A DNA stretch of 64,000 bases, taken from JBEIHX01 sp040381075 (GTDB lineage: Bacteria; Pseudomonadota; Alphaproteobacteria; Caulobacterales; Aquidulcibacteraceae). The DNA lies in assembly GCA_040381075.1 (NCBI GenBank), contig JBEIHX010000019.1:5945-69944 (forward strand). Direction: 5' to 3'. The notes beneath the pieces are model-generated. The model saw nothing but the letters and a program-made list of their open reading frames with translations, did not search any database and had not been told where the DNA came from. The position numbers were made by a program, and so were the translations under genes. Shown here piece by piece: positions 35,439 to 44,087 of the stretch (the first letter of the stretch is position 1; each line of letters starts with the position of its first letter).

Positions 35439-36659
35439 CTAAGCCGCCAGCGAGGTGCGTGCGAGGGCGCACTGCGACCACAATTCGCCAAGCGCGGCGA
35501 CCAGATGATCGACGTCGCCGGGGCTGTGCATCGGCGAAGGCGTGATGCGCAGCCGTTCGGTTCCGCGTGGGACCGTGGGATAGTTGATCGGCTGGATATA
35601 GACGCCGTAGCGGTCGAGGAGCCAATCGCTGATGGCTTTGCACTTGACCGGGTCTCGCACCATCACGGGAATGATGTGGCTTGGGTTGTCCAGCATTGGG
35701 ATGCCAATGGCTGACAGCTTGGCCCGCACTTCGCGCACGCGTTCCTGGTGCTGCTGACGTTCGAGAGAGCTCGACTTGAGATGCGCGATGCTCGCACGCG
35801 CCGCAGCCGCCACAGCCGGCGGCAGTGCGGTCGTGAAGATAAAGCCCGACGCGAAGCTGCGGATGAAATCGACGAGCGCCGTCGAGGCTGCGATGTAGCC
35901 GCCGAATACGCCAAATGCCTTGCCAAGCGTTCCTTCGATGACGGTCAGGCGATCCATCAGGCCTTCGCGTTCGGCGACGCCGCCGCCGCGCGGGCCGTAC
36001 ATGCCAACGGCATGGACTTCATCCAGATAGGTCATGGCGCCGTGTTTGTCGGCCACATCGCAGATCTCGGCGATCGGCGCGATGTCGCCGTCCATGGAGT
36101 ATACGGATTCAAAGGCGACCAGCTTGGCCCGGCCGGGAGGAATCTCCGACAGGAGGCGGTCAAGATCCTCCGGATCGTTGTGCCTGAACAGGCGGCACTC
36201 CGCCCGACTGTGCCGGATGCCCTCAATCATCGAGGCATGGTTTCCGGCGTCGGACAGGACCACGCAGTCTGGCAGACGCGCCGCCAGCGTTGAAAGAGCG
36301 GCCCAATTGGACACATATCCGGACGTGAAGAGAAGCGCGGCCTGCTTGGCGTGCAGGTCGGCGAGTTCTTGTTCAAGCAATACATGATAGTGGTTCGTGC
36401 CCGAGATATTGCGGGTCCCGCCCGCCCCGGCGCCGCACCGGTCGATGGCCTCATGCATGGCGGCGAGAACGACCGGATGCTGGCCCATCCCCAGGTAGTC
36501 ATTGGAGCACCAGACAGTCACGTCGCTGACGCCCGACTCGCTGTGGCGCGCGGCGCGCGGAAAGCGTCCGACATATCTTTCGAGATCGGCGAAGACGCGA
36601 TAGCGGCCTTCCCGACGCAGACCATCGAGCTGGTCCTGAAAAAACGCTTCAAAATCCAT
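35439..36659 (-). CDS. hemA: 5-aminolevulinate synthase
   Basis: About 406 residues from the ATG at 36659, which follows AGGAG. A PLP enzyme joining glycine and succinyl-CoA, the first step of tetrapyrrole synthesis in alphaproteobacteria. Motifs are WCSNDYLGMGQHP, GAGAGGTRNISGTNHYH, DAGNHASMIEGI, YLDEVHAVGMYGPRGGG and the PLP lysine in EGTLGKAFG. It lies in the photosynthesis operon between puhE and idi, so this copy should supply bacteriochlorophyll; a second, housekeeping copy elsewhere is possible and cannot be judged here. Confidence 0.95.
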   Translation of the reverse strand: MDFEAFFQDQLDGLRREGRYRVFADLERYVGRFPRAARHSESGVSDVTVWCSNDYLGMGQHPVVLAAMHEAIDRCGAGAGGTRNISGTNHYHVLLEQELADLHAKQAALLFTSGYVSNWAALSTLAARLPDCVVLSDAGNHASMIEGIRHSRAECRLFRHNDPEDLDRLLSEIPPGRAKLVAFESVYSMDGDIAPIAEICDVADKHGAMTYLDEVHAVGMYGPRGGGVAEREGLMDRLTVIEGTLGKAFGVFGGYIAASTALVDFIRSFASGFIFTTALPPAVAAAARASIAHLKSSSLERQQHQERVREVRAKLSAIGIPMLDNPSHIIPVMVRDPVKCKAISDWLLDRYGVYIQPINYPTVPRGTERLRITPSPMHSPGDVDHLVAALGELWSQCALARTSLAA

Positions 36660-36679
36660 CGGGCGTCTCCTGAAAGGCG

Positions 36680-37567
36680 TCACTCGGCTCCGCGCGCTGC
36701 GATGACGCGCGGGCCTGTCGTCAAGGGCGACGCCGGCGGGGCGGCGTCAATGAGGGTTGGCGGGAGGGTCGAGGCTGCGGACGTCGGACCTGGCCGGGCG
36801 GGCCCGGGCGCGCGCGCCCAGCGCCACAGTCCCAACTCCGGGGCAGGCGTCATCAGCATGACATGCTCGATGACCGCGAGCGCAATCAGGGCAAACACAA
36901 GGCTCGCCCCGATGGCCGCGCCGGATCCGTCCGGCGCCGCCAGCGCTGCGGCGCCGGCCATGAAAGCAAGTCCAAGCCCCAGTCCGATCGACAGCGGGAA
37001 CAGCGGGTTGAACGGCGCGCGTCTGAAATAGGACTTGAGGTAGTCAAGATGCGGCGGCAGGAACTGCTCGGCCATATTGGCGACGCCGAGGAAGATGTTG
37101 AATTTCGTCGAGAGCCGCATGACCATCAGGATCAGGAACGCCGCAGGCCCGGTCTGGTTCGGATGCCCCCAGGACAGACCGATGACGCCAAGCGCCGCGA
37201 GCGCAATGGCGATTTCGTGATAGATCAGCGCGCCAGCCGCCAGCCGAAACCGCTTCCATCCGCGCGCGCCAGGTGGGCACGCCTTGGTGTTGGGTCCGGT
37301 GATGAACCCCATCAGGAAGGCCATCTCAAGCCATCCCCACACGACCAGGGCGCAAAGGAATGCAGCGTATGCGGCAAGCGGGCCTGTGTCACGCGCGGCG
37401 GCCGCGAGCCCGGCCACTGCAGCAATGAGGGCGAGACTGGCGACAGCCAGACTGAACGGGTAGGTGCGCGCCGGCCGCTGGTCGAGCCAAAGGATCGCGC
37501 CGGTGGCGATCCACCAGGCGAAGGCTGCGACAAGAATTGGCTGCGCGTGATCCCACATCGACGTCAC
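36680..37567 (-). CDS. puhE: Photosynthetic complex assembly protein PuhE
   Basis: A 295-residue integral membrane protein with about seven helices, of the DUF3623/PuhE family. Recognisable segments are GWLEMAFLMGFITGPNTKAC, KRFRLAAGALIYHEIAI and RLSTKFNIFLGVANMAEQFL. PuhE is needed for normal assembly of the reaction centre-LH1 complex in Rhodobacter. The C-terminal 50 residues are Pro/Ala-rich and poorly conserved. The start overlaps the acsF stop by 4 bases. Confidence 0.92.
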   Translation of the reverse strand: MTSMWDHAQPILVAAFAWWIATGAILWLDQRPARTYPFSLAVASLALIAAVAGLAAAARDTGPLAAYAAFLCALVVWGWLEMAFLMGFITGPNTKACPPGARGWKRFRLAAGALIYHEIAIALAALGVIGLSWGHPNQTGPAAFLILMVMRLSTKFNIFLGVANMAEQFLPPHLDYLKSYFRRAPFNPLFPLSIGLGLGLAFMAGAAALAAPDGSGAAIGASLVFALIALAVIEHVMLMTPAPELGLWRWARAPGPARPGPTSAASTLPPTLIDAAPPASPLTTGPRVIAARGAE

Positions 37568-38682
37568 CAGGCCGGCTGCAGGCGGATGTTCTGCGGGATC
37601 TGGTTCGGTTTGACCGGATGCAGGAAGAGGCCGAACAGGGCGGCTGCAACCTGGACTGCAAGGCCCGCCTGGCGCAGACCCGACAGGATCCCGCCCTTCG
37701 CCTTCGCCGCCGCCATCCTGTCTGTCAGGATCCGCACCCGCTCCATGCCCTCCCGGAAGGCCGGCGAATCGATGTCAAGCGTGATCGGGAAGACCTGACG
37801 GGTGATCTCATTGCAGATTCGGAAGACCTGATAGTCATAATCCGTTGGATCAAGCCCAAGCGCCTTGTGGAAGGCCGGACGTGCATGATCGCGCACATAC
37901 ATGGTGGCGTAGACTGACAGCAGGAAGAACCTGATCCACCACACATTGCCGCCGCGGAGAAGTTTCGGATCGGCGCGCATCAGAAGGGCGAAGGCTTCGC
38001 CGTGGCGGAATTCGTCGTTGCACCACTCCTTGAACCACCGAAAGATAGGATGAACGCGCAGTTCCGGGTGGCGTTCAAGCTGGCGGAAAATGGTGATGTA
38101 GCGCGCATATCCGATCTTTTCGGAGAGATAGACGGCATAGAAAATGAACTTGGGCTTGAAGAAGGTATACTTCTTGGTCCTGGTCAGAAACCCGAGGTCA
38201 ACGCCGATCCCGAAATCCTTCAGACTGTCGTTGATGAAGCCGGCATGGCGGGCCTCATCCCTGCTCATGTACTTGAACAGAGCCTTGATGTCAGGGTTTT
38301 TCACCCGCTTGACGATCTCGGCATAAAGAACGCATCCGGAAAACTCTGCCGTCAGTGAGCTGACGAGAAAATCTACGAACTCGAGCCTGAGGTCCTGTGG
38401 CAGGCTGTCAAGAATATTGTCGAATTCGCCGGTTCGCTTGAAATGATTCCTGTTGGGGTCACTCGCCATTTCAGCGATCAGAGGGTCCCACTCCCGGCGC
38501 ACAAGAGACACATCAATGCGATCCATCGCCGCAAAGTCGGTCGTATAGAACCGGGGGCTGAGGATCGTCTCCTGCTGCGCCAGCTGCATGGTGTCGGGAG
38601 TCTGGTCCTCACGCTGCGTCATGCCGGGAACTCCCGCATGCCTGCTCGCAGCATGGCCTGACGCGGTTGCGACGGCCGTCAT
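37564..38682 (-). CDS. acsF: Mg-protoporphyrin IX monomethyl ester oxidative cyclase
   Basis: A 372-residue di-iron enzyme that closes ring E of bacteriochlorophyll using O2. The ferritin-like iron-binding segments are visible as LTAEFSGCVLYAEI, RDEARHAGFINDSL and DEFRHGEAFALLMRA. Its presence, with no anaerobic bchE in the window, points to pigment synthesis in oxygen. The N-terminal 45 residues are an unconserved extension. Both junctions, with orf98 and puhE, overlap by 4 bases. Confidence 0.96.
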   Translation of the reverse strand: MTAVATASGHAASRHAGVPGMTQREDQTPDTMQLAQQETILSPRFYTTDFAAMDRIDVSLVRREWDPLIAEMASDPNRNHFKRTGEFDNILDSLPQDLRLEFVDFLVSSLTAEFSGCVLYAEIVKRVKNPDIKALFKYMSRDEARHAGFINDSLKDFGIGVDLGFLTRTKKYTFFKPKFIFYAVYLSEKIGYARYITIFRQLERHPELRVHPIFRWFKEWCNDEFRHGEAFALLMRADPKLLRGGNVWWIRFFLLSVYATMYVRDHARPAFHKALGLDPTDYDYQVFRICNEITRQVFPITLDIDSPAFREGMERVRILTDRMAAAKAKGGILSGLRQAGLAVQVAAALFGLFLHPVKPNQIPQNIRLQPAW

Positions 38683-38975
38683 AGCGCTCTCCGTGGACTG
38701 AAGCTGACTTCATAGAGTTCGGCAAGATCGAAGCGGGCTGCAAAACGCACCCAGAGCCGCTCGAACCAGTGGGCGCGTTCGATGGTGGCGAGACGCTGGA
38801 AGGTCATGCGCTCACCGAACTTCAACTTGATCGGCGCACCGTGCACGCGCACCCTGTCTCCCGGGCCGATGTTCTCCATGCCCGCGAACACGACATGCGC
38901 GTGGAGGCTTTCCTGCGAATGCTCCAGCTCAACTGTGCAGTGGGTTTCAAATCGGCGACGCGCCAGGAGCCTCAT
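38679..38975 (-). CDS. Small conserved-position protein of the photosynthesis operon (orf98)
   Basis: A 98-residue soluble protein I cannot assign to a named family. It is basic at both ends and has a beta-rich centre (ETHCTVELEHSQESLHAHVV, IGPGDRVRVHGAPI), which could be a small barrel. It overlaps puhC upstream and acsF downstream by 4 bases each, so it is under strong coupling to both. The position between puhC and acsF suggests a role in cyclase function or photosystem assembly (inference). It is not a Ycf54 homologue by any motif I can see. Confidence 0.75.
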   Translation of the reverse strand: MRLLARRRFETHCTVELEHSQESLHAHVVFAGMENIGPGDRVRVHGAPIKLKFGERMTFQRLATIERAHWFERLWVRFAARFDLAELYEVSFSPRRAL

Positions 38976-39454
38976 CCCTGCCCCCCGCCGCCAGCGGCCG
39001 GAAGAAACGCCTCGAACGCCGCCTTGTTGTCGAGGCCAAAGGCCCGCAGGTTGACGAACACCGCTGTTGCAGGATCGAACAGCGTCACCCGTCCGTCAGG
39101 CCAGCGCTCGATCAGCAGGACCGGGTCGCGCGCGGCTCCTTTCGCTGTCCGCGCCTGACGCAGACCGCGCATGGCTCCGAAGACGAAGCCGTCGGTCTCA
39201 GGGGTCAGCCGGCGCACGACAGCGCCAGTCGCGTGATCACGCACCTCGATGACGCCCTCGCCCTGGTCGATGAATGCAAGGGTCCGTGCGGCCAGCGGAG
39301 CGCCGGCGGCGTGCAGGGCTGCGCGTGGCGCGTCTGGCGGTTCAGCGGCGCGCTCGAAGCGACCGTAGGCCGCCCCAAGGATGGCCACGCCGATCAGCGC
39401 GCCAGCTGCCTGCAGCGCCCAGCGCGGAAATGGCCTGACATCGATCGCGCTCAT
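38972..39454 (-). CDS. puhC: Photosynthetic complex assembly protein PuhC
   Basis: About 160 residues from the ATG at 39454, which has GAGGAG upstream; the frame to 39580 overlaps puhB and is rejected. One N-terminal membrane helix (WALQAAGALIGVAILGAAYG) is followed by a periplasmic domain with LAFIDQGEGVIEVRDHATG and GFVFGAMRGLRQAR, as in PuhC. In Rhodobacter PuhC is needed for normal levels of the reaction centre-LH1 complex. It lies 31 bases after puhB. Confidence 0.9.
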   Translation of the reverse strand: MSAIDVRPFPRWALQAAGALIGVAILGAAYGRFERAAEPPDAPRAALHAAGAPLAARTLAFIDQGEGVIEVRDHATGAVVRRLTPETDGFVFGAMRGLRQARTAKGAARDPVLLIERWPDGRVTLFDPATAVFVNLRAFGLDNKAAFEAFLPAAGGGGQG

Positions 39455-39485
39455 TGTCTGCGTGCTCCTCTGGACAAAGGACAGG

Positions 39486-40178
39486 TCAGGCGGATGCGGC
39501 TGCGGGCGCCGCGCCAAGCGCGCGGACGGGCTTTTCGCCGCCGGCGGGACTGTTCGGGCTGGGGGCGACGTGCGGGGCATTCACCCGGCCGCCGATCTCC
39601 GCCTGCAGGGCGTCGGCGAGCAAACGCGCGACGCCTTGAGGGGCTGCGAGCGCCCGCAGCATCGGCTCTGGCGCGTTGAACCGCAGGGGCCGCACGTGCG
39701 GCCACAGGATCAGATAGGAGAGCCGCGCCCCATCCCGCAGCTTCAGGGGAATGTCGCCTGTCCCGCCGCTATGCTGGCGCAGCGCGGCGCTTGCGACCAG
39801 TGAAAACGGGACGTTCACTGCCTTGGAAATCGCCACGCCGACGCGCAGGACAAGACGTCTGTTGGTAATGGTATACACACTTGTTCTGGCCACAGCCAGT
39901 GAGAAGCCGGCGAGCAGTCCAAGCACAATGACGCCAGCGAGCAGCACAAGGACGCCCTGACCGATAGCCTGCGCGGTGGAGAGCCCGCCCAACGTCAGTC
40001 CGTAGCTGACGAGGCCGCCCGCAAGCAGCACGAAGTAGGCTGCAATCGGGCGCACATGAAGTGTGTGCACGGCGATGCCGCGCCAATCCGGCCCACCCTG
40101 CCAGAGGATGCGCTCTCCCTCTGGCAGGCGGCCGGGCAGGCCGCGGGTCGGCTCGAAGTCATGTTCGGACGAACTCAC
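39486..40178 (-). CDS. puhB: Photosynthetic complex assembly protein PuhB
   Basis: A 230-residue protein with a bacterial PH-like domain. The N-terminal LPEGERILWQGGPDWRGIAV, two to three membrane helices around 45-95, and TSVYTITNRRLVLRVGVAIS are typical of PuhB. In Rhodobacter PuhB helps assemble the reaction centre and is thought to act as a dimer. The start overlaps the puhA stop by 4 bases. The last 30 residues are Ala/Pro-rich. Confidence 0.93.
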   Translation of the reverse strand: MSSSEHDFEPTRGLPGRLPEGERILWQGGPDWRGIAVHTLHVRPIAAYFVLLAGGLVSYGLTLGGLSTAQAIGQGVLVLLAGVIVLGLLAGFSLAVARTSVYTITNRRLVLRVGVAISKAVNVPFSLVASAALRQHSGGTGDIPLKLRDGARLSYLILWPHVRPLRFNAPEPMLRALAAPQGVARLLADALQAEIGGRVNAPHVAPSPNSPAGGEKPVRALGAAPAAASA

Positions 40179-40969
40179 AGCAAGGGCTCCGCTCGACGCG
40201 GATTGGCGTAGAGATAACCTCCGCCGAAATAAGCCACGATGCGCTCCTCCTCATACCGGGTCAGCTGACTGGCAGACGCCGGGCGCGGCGCGTCCCGGAA
40301 TTGATGCGCACTTGCCGCATCACACCGGACGACGCCCTTCTGACGGTCGATTGTCGTCATTGTGAACGGAACCAACAGGGGACCGATCGCCGCATCGCCA
40401 TCGATTTTCACCTGCAGATAGCGGATCAGCGACTCCATCCGGTCGACCCAAACTTCCGTGACTGACCCGGCCGGCTTTCCATCCGCTCCCAGAATGGTCA
40501 TGCCGCGCGGATCCGGATCACGCGCCAGGATCTTGAAACCTGGCAGGTTCGCCAGGGGCGCGATGCGCGGCGCGCCGTGCAGATCGGTATCAGCTACCTT
40601 CGCCCGTTCAGCATAGGACGCAGGACCAACGCCATCAGCCATGGGGTTGCCCGTCGGCCTGGACGGAGCGCCGGGCCACACGGCGAGCCGTTTGAGCGCA
40701 AGCGGCCTGGTCTCACGTTGCATGTCCGGCTTCGCGACGATCGTACCATCGGCGAGACGGAACTTCTTGGGTCGGGCGAACCACAGAAAGCCCTCGATTG
40801 TCTCCAGCCGGCCGGTGGTGTCCTCTTCAAGAGGATACCCTTCTCGCCGGTCTTCGCGCCGGAGATAGATGATGAGCCCGAAAAACCACAGGACGAACAG
40901 GAAAAACAAAATCCCGACGATGTCGAAATTCGCCAATGTCGTCGTGGTCATCAAGGTCGTGTTGTTCAT
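40175..40969 (-). CDS. puhA: Photosynthetic reaction centre H subunit
   Basis: 264 residues from the ATG at 40969 with GGAGG upstream; a longer frame to 41227 runs into lhaA and is rejected. One membrane helix (DIVGILFFLFVLWFFGLIIY) is followed by the H-subunit cytoplasmic domain: REGYPLEED, WFARPKKFRLADG, AVWPGAPSRPTGNPMADGVG, and PRGMTILGADGKPAGSVTE. It caps the L/M core (pufLM are outside the window) and controls proton delivery to QB. It lies 40 bases downstream of lhaA. Confidence 0.97.
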   Translation of the reverse strand: MNNTTLMTTTTLANFDIVGILFFLFVLWFFGLIIYLRREDRREGYPLEEDTTGRLETIEGFLWFARPKKFRLADGTIVAKPDMQRETRPLALKRLAVWPGAPSRPTGNPMADGVGPASYAERAKVADTDLHGAPRIAPLANLPGFKILARDPDPRGMTILGADGKPAGSVTEVWVDRMESLIRYLQVKIDGDAAIGPLLVPFTMTTIDRQKGVVRCDAASAHQFRDAPRPASASQLTRYEEERIVAYFGGGYLYANPRRAEPLL

Positions 40970-41009
40970 GGCGGACCTCCATTCCCGTATTGAAAGACAC
41001 CTCGCATGG

Positions 41010-42449
41010 TCATAGCGGCTGCTCCGCCAGTCCAAGTTTTTGCGGAACCGTCTGGGTCCCGGTCCGCTCCAGGCGGGCCAGCGGACCAATGACGGCCAAC
41101 GCGACGAACAGGAGCAGGATCTCCAGGGCGTAGACAGCGACATAGCCGACGGAGGGATGATCTGCTCCAGGTCCCAGTGATCCGCTCGCCGCAACCGCCG
41201 CCACGGCGTCACGGGCGAATCCTGCAAAGGCGATGGATGCGCCCATGGCGGCGGCGTTCACAGCACCCCAGGCGCCGATGACGATGCCTGACTTGCCGTC
41301 CTGCGCCATCGCCATTGCGGCGGTCAGTGTTCCGATGGCGAACAGACCACCGCCAAACCCGATGCCGGCGGCCGCGAGACGAAACAGCAGGGGCCATTCC
41401 AGGGCGCCCGACAGGATGACAGCTGCGAAGGCGAAGACGCCGATGACAGCGCCAAGACCGGCGATCCGGTGCGGCTCGCCCCCACGCGCGAGCCGACGGG
41501 CGGCGACGGCGAAACCGAGCAGACCGCCAAAAGCCCAGAAGGCCGTCAGCAGTGACGTCTGACCAACCGGCAGATGCAGGACCTGGCCTCCATAAGGCTC
41601 CAGCAGCACGTCCTGCATGGCGAACGCGGCGGAGCCGAGGCCGACGGCGGCCAGCAGACGACGGGCCGCGCCGCCGCGGGTCAAGGCGGCGAGCGCCGCG
41701 AGGAAGGCGCGGGTTGAATCATCCTCCGGCGCGGCCTCGGCGCGGGCGGGGGAGCGGTGCTCCATGCCCCACATCGATACGACGGTGAGCACGAAGCCGA
41801 GCACCGCCGCGCCCTGGATGACCTGGATCAGCCGCAAGGCGGTAAAGTTGACGAGCAGCGCGCTCACGACCAGGGAGCTTACAAAGGCCCCGAGCAGCAG
41901 CATGATCGAGAGCAGGGCGACGACGCGCGGGCGGGTCTCGTCGGTCGCGAGGTCGGCCGCCAGCGCCAGACCTGCGGTCTGCACAGTATGCATGCCCAAT
42001 CCGATCAGCAGGAATCCGAGCGCGGCCCCGACATAGCCGACAGCGACCGGTCCAACGCCCGTACCGGACAGGATCAGCAGCGAGAAAGGCATGATCGCCA
42101 GGCCGCCGAACTGCAGCATGGCGCCGAACCACATGTAGGGAACCCGCCGCCAGCCGAACACGGAGCGATGATGGTCCGACTTGAAGCCGATCAGCACACG
42201 CAGCGGCGCGAGCAGCATCGGCGCCGCGACCATCAGGGCGACCACCCAGCCGAACATCCCTGTTTCGACGATCATCACGCGGTTTAGGGTGCCCGTCAGC
42301 ATGACGCCGGCCATGCCGCACGCGACCTGGAACAGCGACAGCCGCAGGAGCTTGCCCATCGGAAGGTCGCGCGAGGCGGCATCGGCGAAGGGGAGCCATC
42401 GCGGATTCAGGCGCGCGAACGCACGCGATGATGAGCGACTGCCCGTCAT
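41010..42449 (-). CDS. lhaA: LhaA/PucC-type light-harvesting assembly protein
   Basis: A 479-residue protein of the BCD (bacteriochlorophyll delivery) branch of the MFS, with twelve membrane helices. Typical segments are LLRLSLFQVACGMAGVMLTG, TLNRVMIVE, GFKSDHHRSVFGWRRVPYMW and QDVLLEPYGGQVLH. It is thought to deliver bacteriochlorophyll to LH1. It overlaps bchM at its start, as in other alphaproteobacterial clusters. A second family member lies beside bchG at 55.7 kb. Confidence 0.94.
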   Translation of the reverse strand: MTGSRSSSRAFARLNPRWLPFADAASRDLPMGKLLRLSLFQVACGMAGVMLTGTLNRVMIVETGMFGWVVALMVAAPMLLAPLRVLIGFKSDHHRSVFGWRRVPYMWFGAMLQFGGLAIMPFSLLILSGTGVGPVAVGYVGAALGFLLIGLGMHTVQTAGLALAADLATDETRPRVVALLSIMLLLGAFVSSLVVSALLVNFTALRLIQVIQGAAVLGFVLTVVSMWGMEHRSPARAEAAPEDDSTRAFLAALAALTRGGAARRLLAAVGLGSAAFAMQDVLLEPYGGQVLHLPVGQTSLLTAFWAFGGLLGFAVAARRLARGGEPHRIAGLGAVIGVFAFAAVILSGALEWPLLFRLAAAGIGFGGGLFAIGTLTAAMAMAQDGKSGIVIGAWGAVNAAAMGASIAFAGFARDAVAAVAASGSLGPGADHPSVGYVAVYALEILLLFVALAVIGPLARLERTGTQTVPQKLGLAEQPL

Positions 42450-43174
42450 GTGCGCACCAGCTCCACTGCTTGCGAGGTATAAAATCCGCTGACGATGCGC
42501 TGGGTGCGGGCGACCCGGAACCCGCGCAGGTCGGGCGCTGAACCGATGCGCTCAAAGAGGCGTTGTGGGCTGATCGGCACGATCGCCGGAGCTCGGTCAG
42601 TGCGGGGAAACAGCCGCCCGACGACGTGCATCAGCCTCAGCGCAGGCGTGGCGGGTGCGAAGGTGAACACAATGGCGCGATGGGTGCGCGGGGCGATGGC
42701 GGACAGGACCCTTACGACGTCTTCCAGCTCATAATGAATGAGCGAGTCCATCGCCGCCACTGCGTCGAATGCGCCGAGCGCGGGATCCAGCATATCCCCG
42801 ACCCGGAAGTCGATGGCCTGCGCGAGCGCATCCGGCGCGCGCTCGCGGGCCACATCAACGAGGCCCGCGGCGAGATCGATGGCGAGAACCTGCGCACCGC
42901 GCCCGGCCGCCTCGACCGCGAGCGCACCGGTGCCGCAGCCTGCATCGAGCAGCCGCTTCTGTCTCAGGTCATCGCCAAGCCAGGACAGCAGCAGGGATCG
43001 CATACGGTCGCGACCGGCCCGGACTGTGGCCCGGATGCGGCTGACGGGGGCATGCGATGTGAGCTGCTCCCAGGCGTCGCGCGCGGTCCGGTCGAAATAG
43101 GTCTCAAGAGCGCCGCGGCGGACCGCGTAGCTCGTTCCCGGAGCATGGACCGGCAGGGTGTCTGCGCCTGACAT
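42446..43174 (-). CDS. bchM: Mg-protoporphyrin IX methyltransferase
   Basis: A 242-residue SAM-dependent methyltransferase. Motif I is KRLLDAGCGTGALAVEAAGR and the family N-terminus YFDRTARDAWEQLTSHAPVS is present. It methylates the C13 propionate of Mg-protoporphyrin IX, giving the substrate of AcsF. The start shares one base with the bchL stop (TGATG) and the stop overlaps lhaA. Confidence 0.95.
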   Translation of the reverse strand: MSGADTLPVHAPGTSYAVRRGALETYFDRTARDAWEQLTSHAPVSRIRATVRAGRDRMRSLLLSWLGDDLRQKRLLDAGCGTGALAVEAAGRGAQVLAIDLAAGLVDVARERAPDALAQAIDFRVGDMLDPALGAFDAVAAMDSLIHYELEDVVRVLSAIAPRTHRAIVFTFAPATPALRLMHVVGRLFPRTDRAPAIVPISPQRLFERIGSAPDLRGFRVARTQRIVSGFYTSQAVELVRT

Positions 43175-44073
43175 CAGTCAAACCCCAGAAAATCAAAGAT
43201 CTCGCGATCCTTCATCGGGGTCGCATCATACTGCCGCTCACCCGCCCACAGTGTGGCTGCCAGACGCAGATACTCGTTCTGCACCGCCTCAAGCTCCGGC
43301 GAAGGCTCCATTTCGAACAGGGTTGATTTCTTCAGCCGGGACCGGCGGATGACGTCGAGGTCCGGCAGGTGGGCAATACGCTCCAGACCGATCGCGGCGT
43401 TGAAGCGATCGATCTCGTCGGTCGCCTTGGACCGATTGGCGATCACCCCGCCCAGGCGGACGTCGTAGTTCTTCGACTTCGCCCTGATCGCTGCGACAAT
43501 CCGATTCATCGCGAAGATCGAATCGAAATCATTTGCGGTGACAATGAGCGCACGTTCGGCGTGCTGAAGGGGCGATGCGAAGCCGCCGCACACCACATCG
43601 CCCAGAACGTCAAAGATCACCACGTCGGTGTCTTCCAGCAGATGGTGTTCCTTGAGCAGCTTGACCGTCTGACCGACCACATAGCCGCCGCACCCGGTGC
43701 CAGCTGGCGGACCGCCGGCTTCAACGCACATCACGCCATTGTATCCCTCATAGACATAGTCCTCCGGGCGCAACTCCTCGGTGTGAAAGTCCACGCTTTC
43801 CAGAACATCGATCACGGTCGGCACCAGGCGCTTGGTCAGCGTGAAGGTGGAGTCGTGCTTCGGGTCACAGCCGATCTGAAGCACGCGCTTGCCGAGCTTT
43901 GAGAAGGCCGCCGAGAGGTTGGACGACGTTGTGCTCTTGCCGATGCCTCCCTTGCCGTACACGGCGAATACTTTCGCCCGGTCGATGCGGGGGCCCGCGT
44001 CCATCTTGACTTGCACACTTCCCTCACCATCGGGTCGCCGGTGGAGTGCGCGGGGGATGTCGAGCAGCGTCAT
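43174..44073 (-). CDS. bchL: Dark-operative protochlorophyllide reductase, iron-sulfur ATP-binding protein
   Basis: A 299-residue NifH-like ATPase that passes electrons to BchN-BchB. Visible are the P-loop YGKGGIGKSTTSSNLSAAF, CDPKHDSTFTLT, and the two 4Fe-4S cysteines in GVMCVEAGGPPAGTGCGG and DVLGDVVCGGFASPLQ. The holoenzyme is oxygen-sensitive, so the cell carries DPOR even though its cyclase is oxygen-dependent. It starts 14 bases after the bchH stop. Confidence 0.98.
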   Translation of the reverse strand: MTLLDIPRALHRRPDGEGSVQVKMDAGPRIDRAKVFAVYGKGGIGKSTTSSNLSAAFSKLGKRVLQIGCDPKHDSTFTLTKRLVPTVIDVLESVDFHTEELRPEDYVYEGYNGVMCVEAGGPPAGTGCGGYVVGQTVKLLKEHHLLEDTDVVIFDVLGDVVCGGFASPLQHAERALIVTANDFDSIFAMNRIVAAIRAKSKNYDVRLGGVIANRSKATDEIDRFNAAIGLERIAHLPDLDVIRRSRLKKSTLFEMEPSPELEAVQNEYLRLAATLWAGERQYDATPMKDREIFDFLGFD

Positions 44074-44087
44074 GTGGTTCTCCTGCG

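Noticed and set aside
41757..42287. Plus-strand frame antisense to lhaA
   Set aside because: Rich in Glu, His, Gln and Asp in the way antisense frames of membrane proteins are; no independent support.
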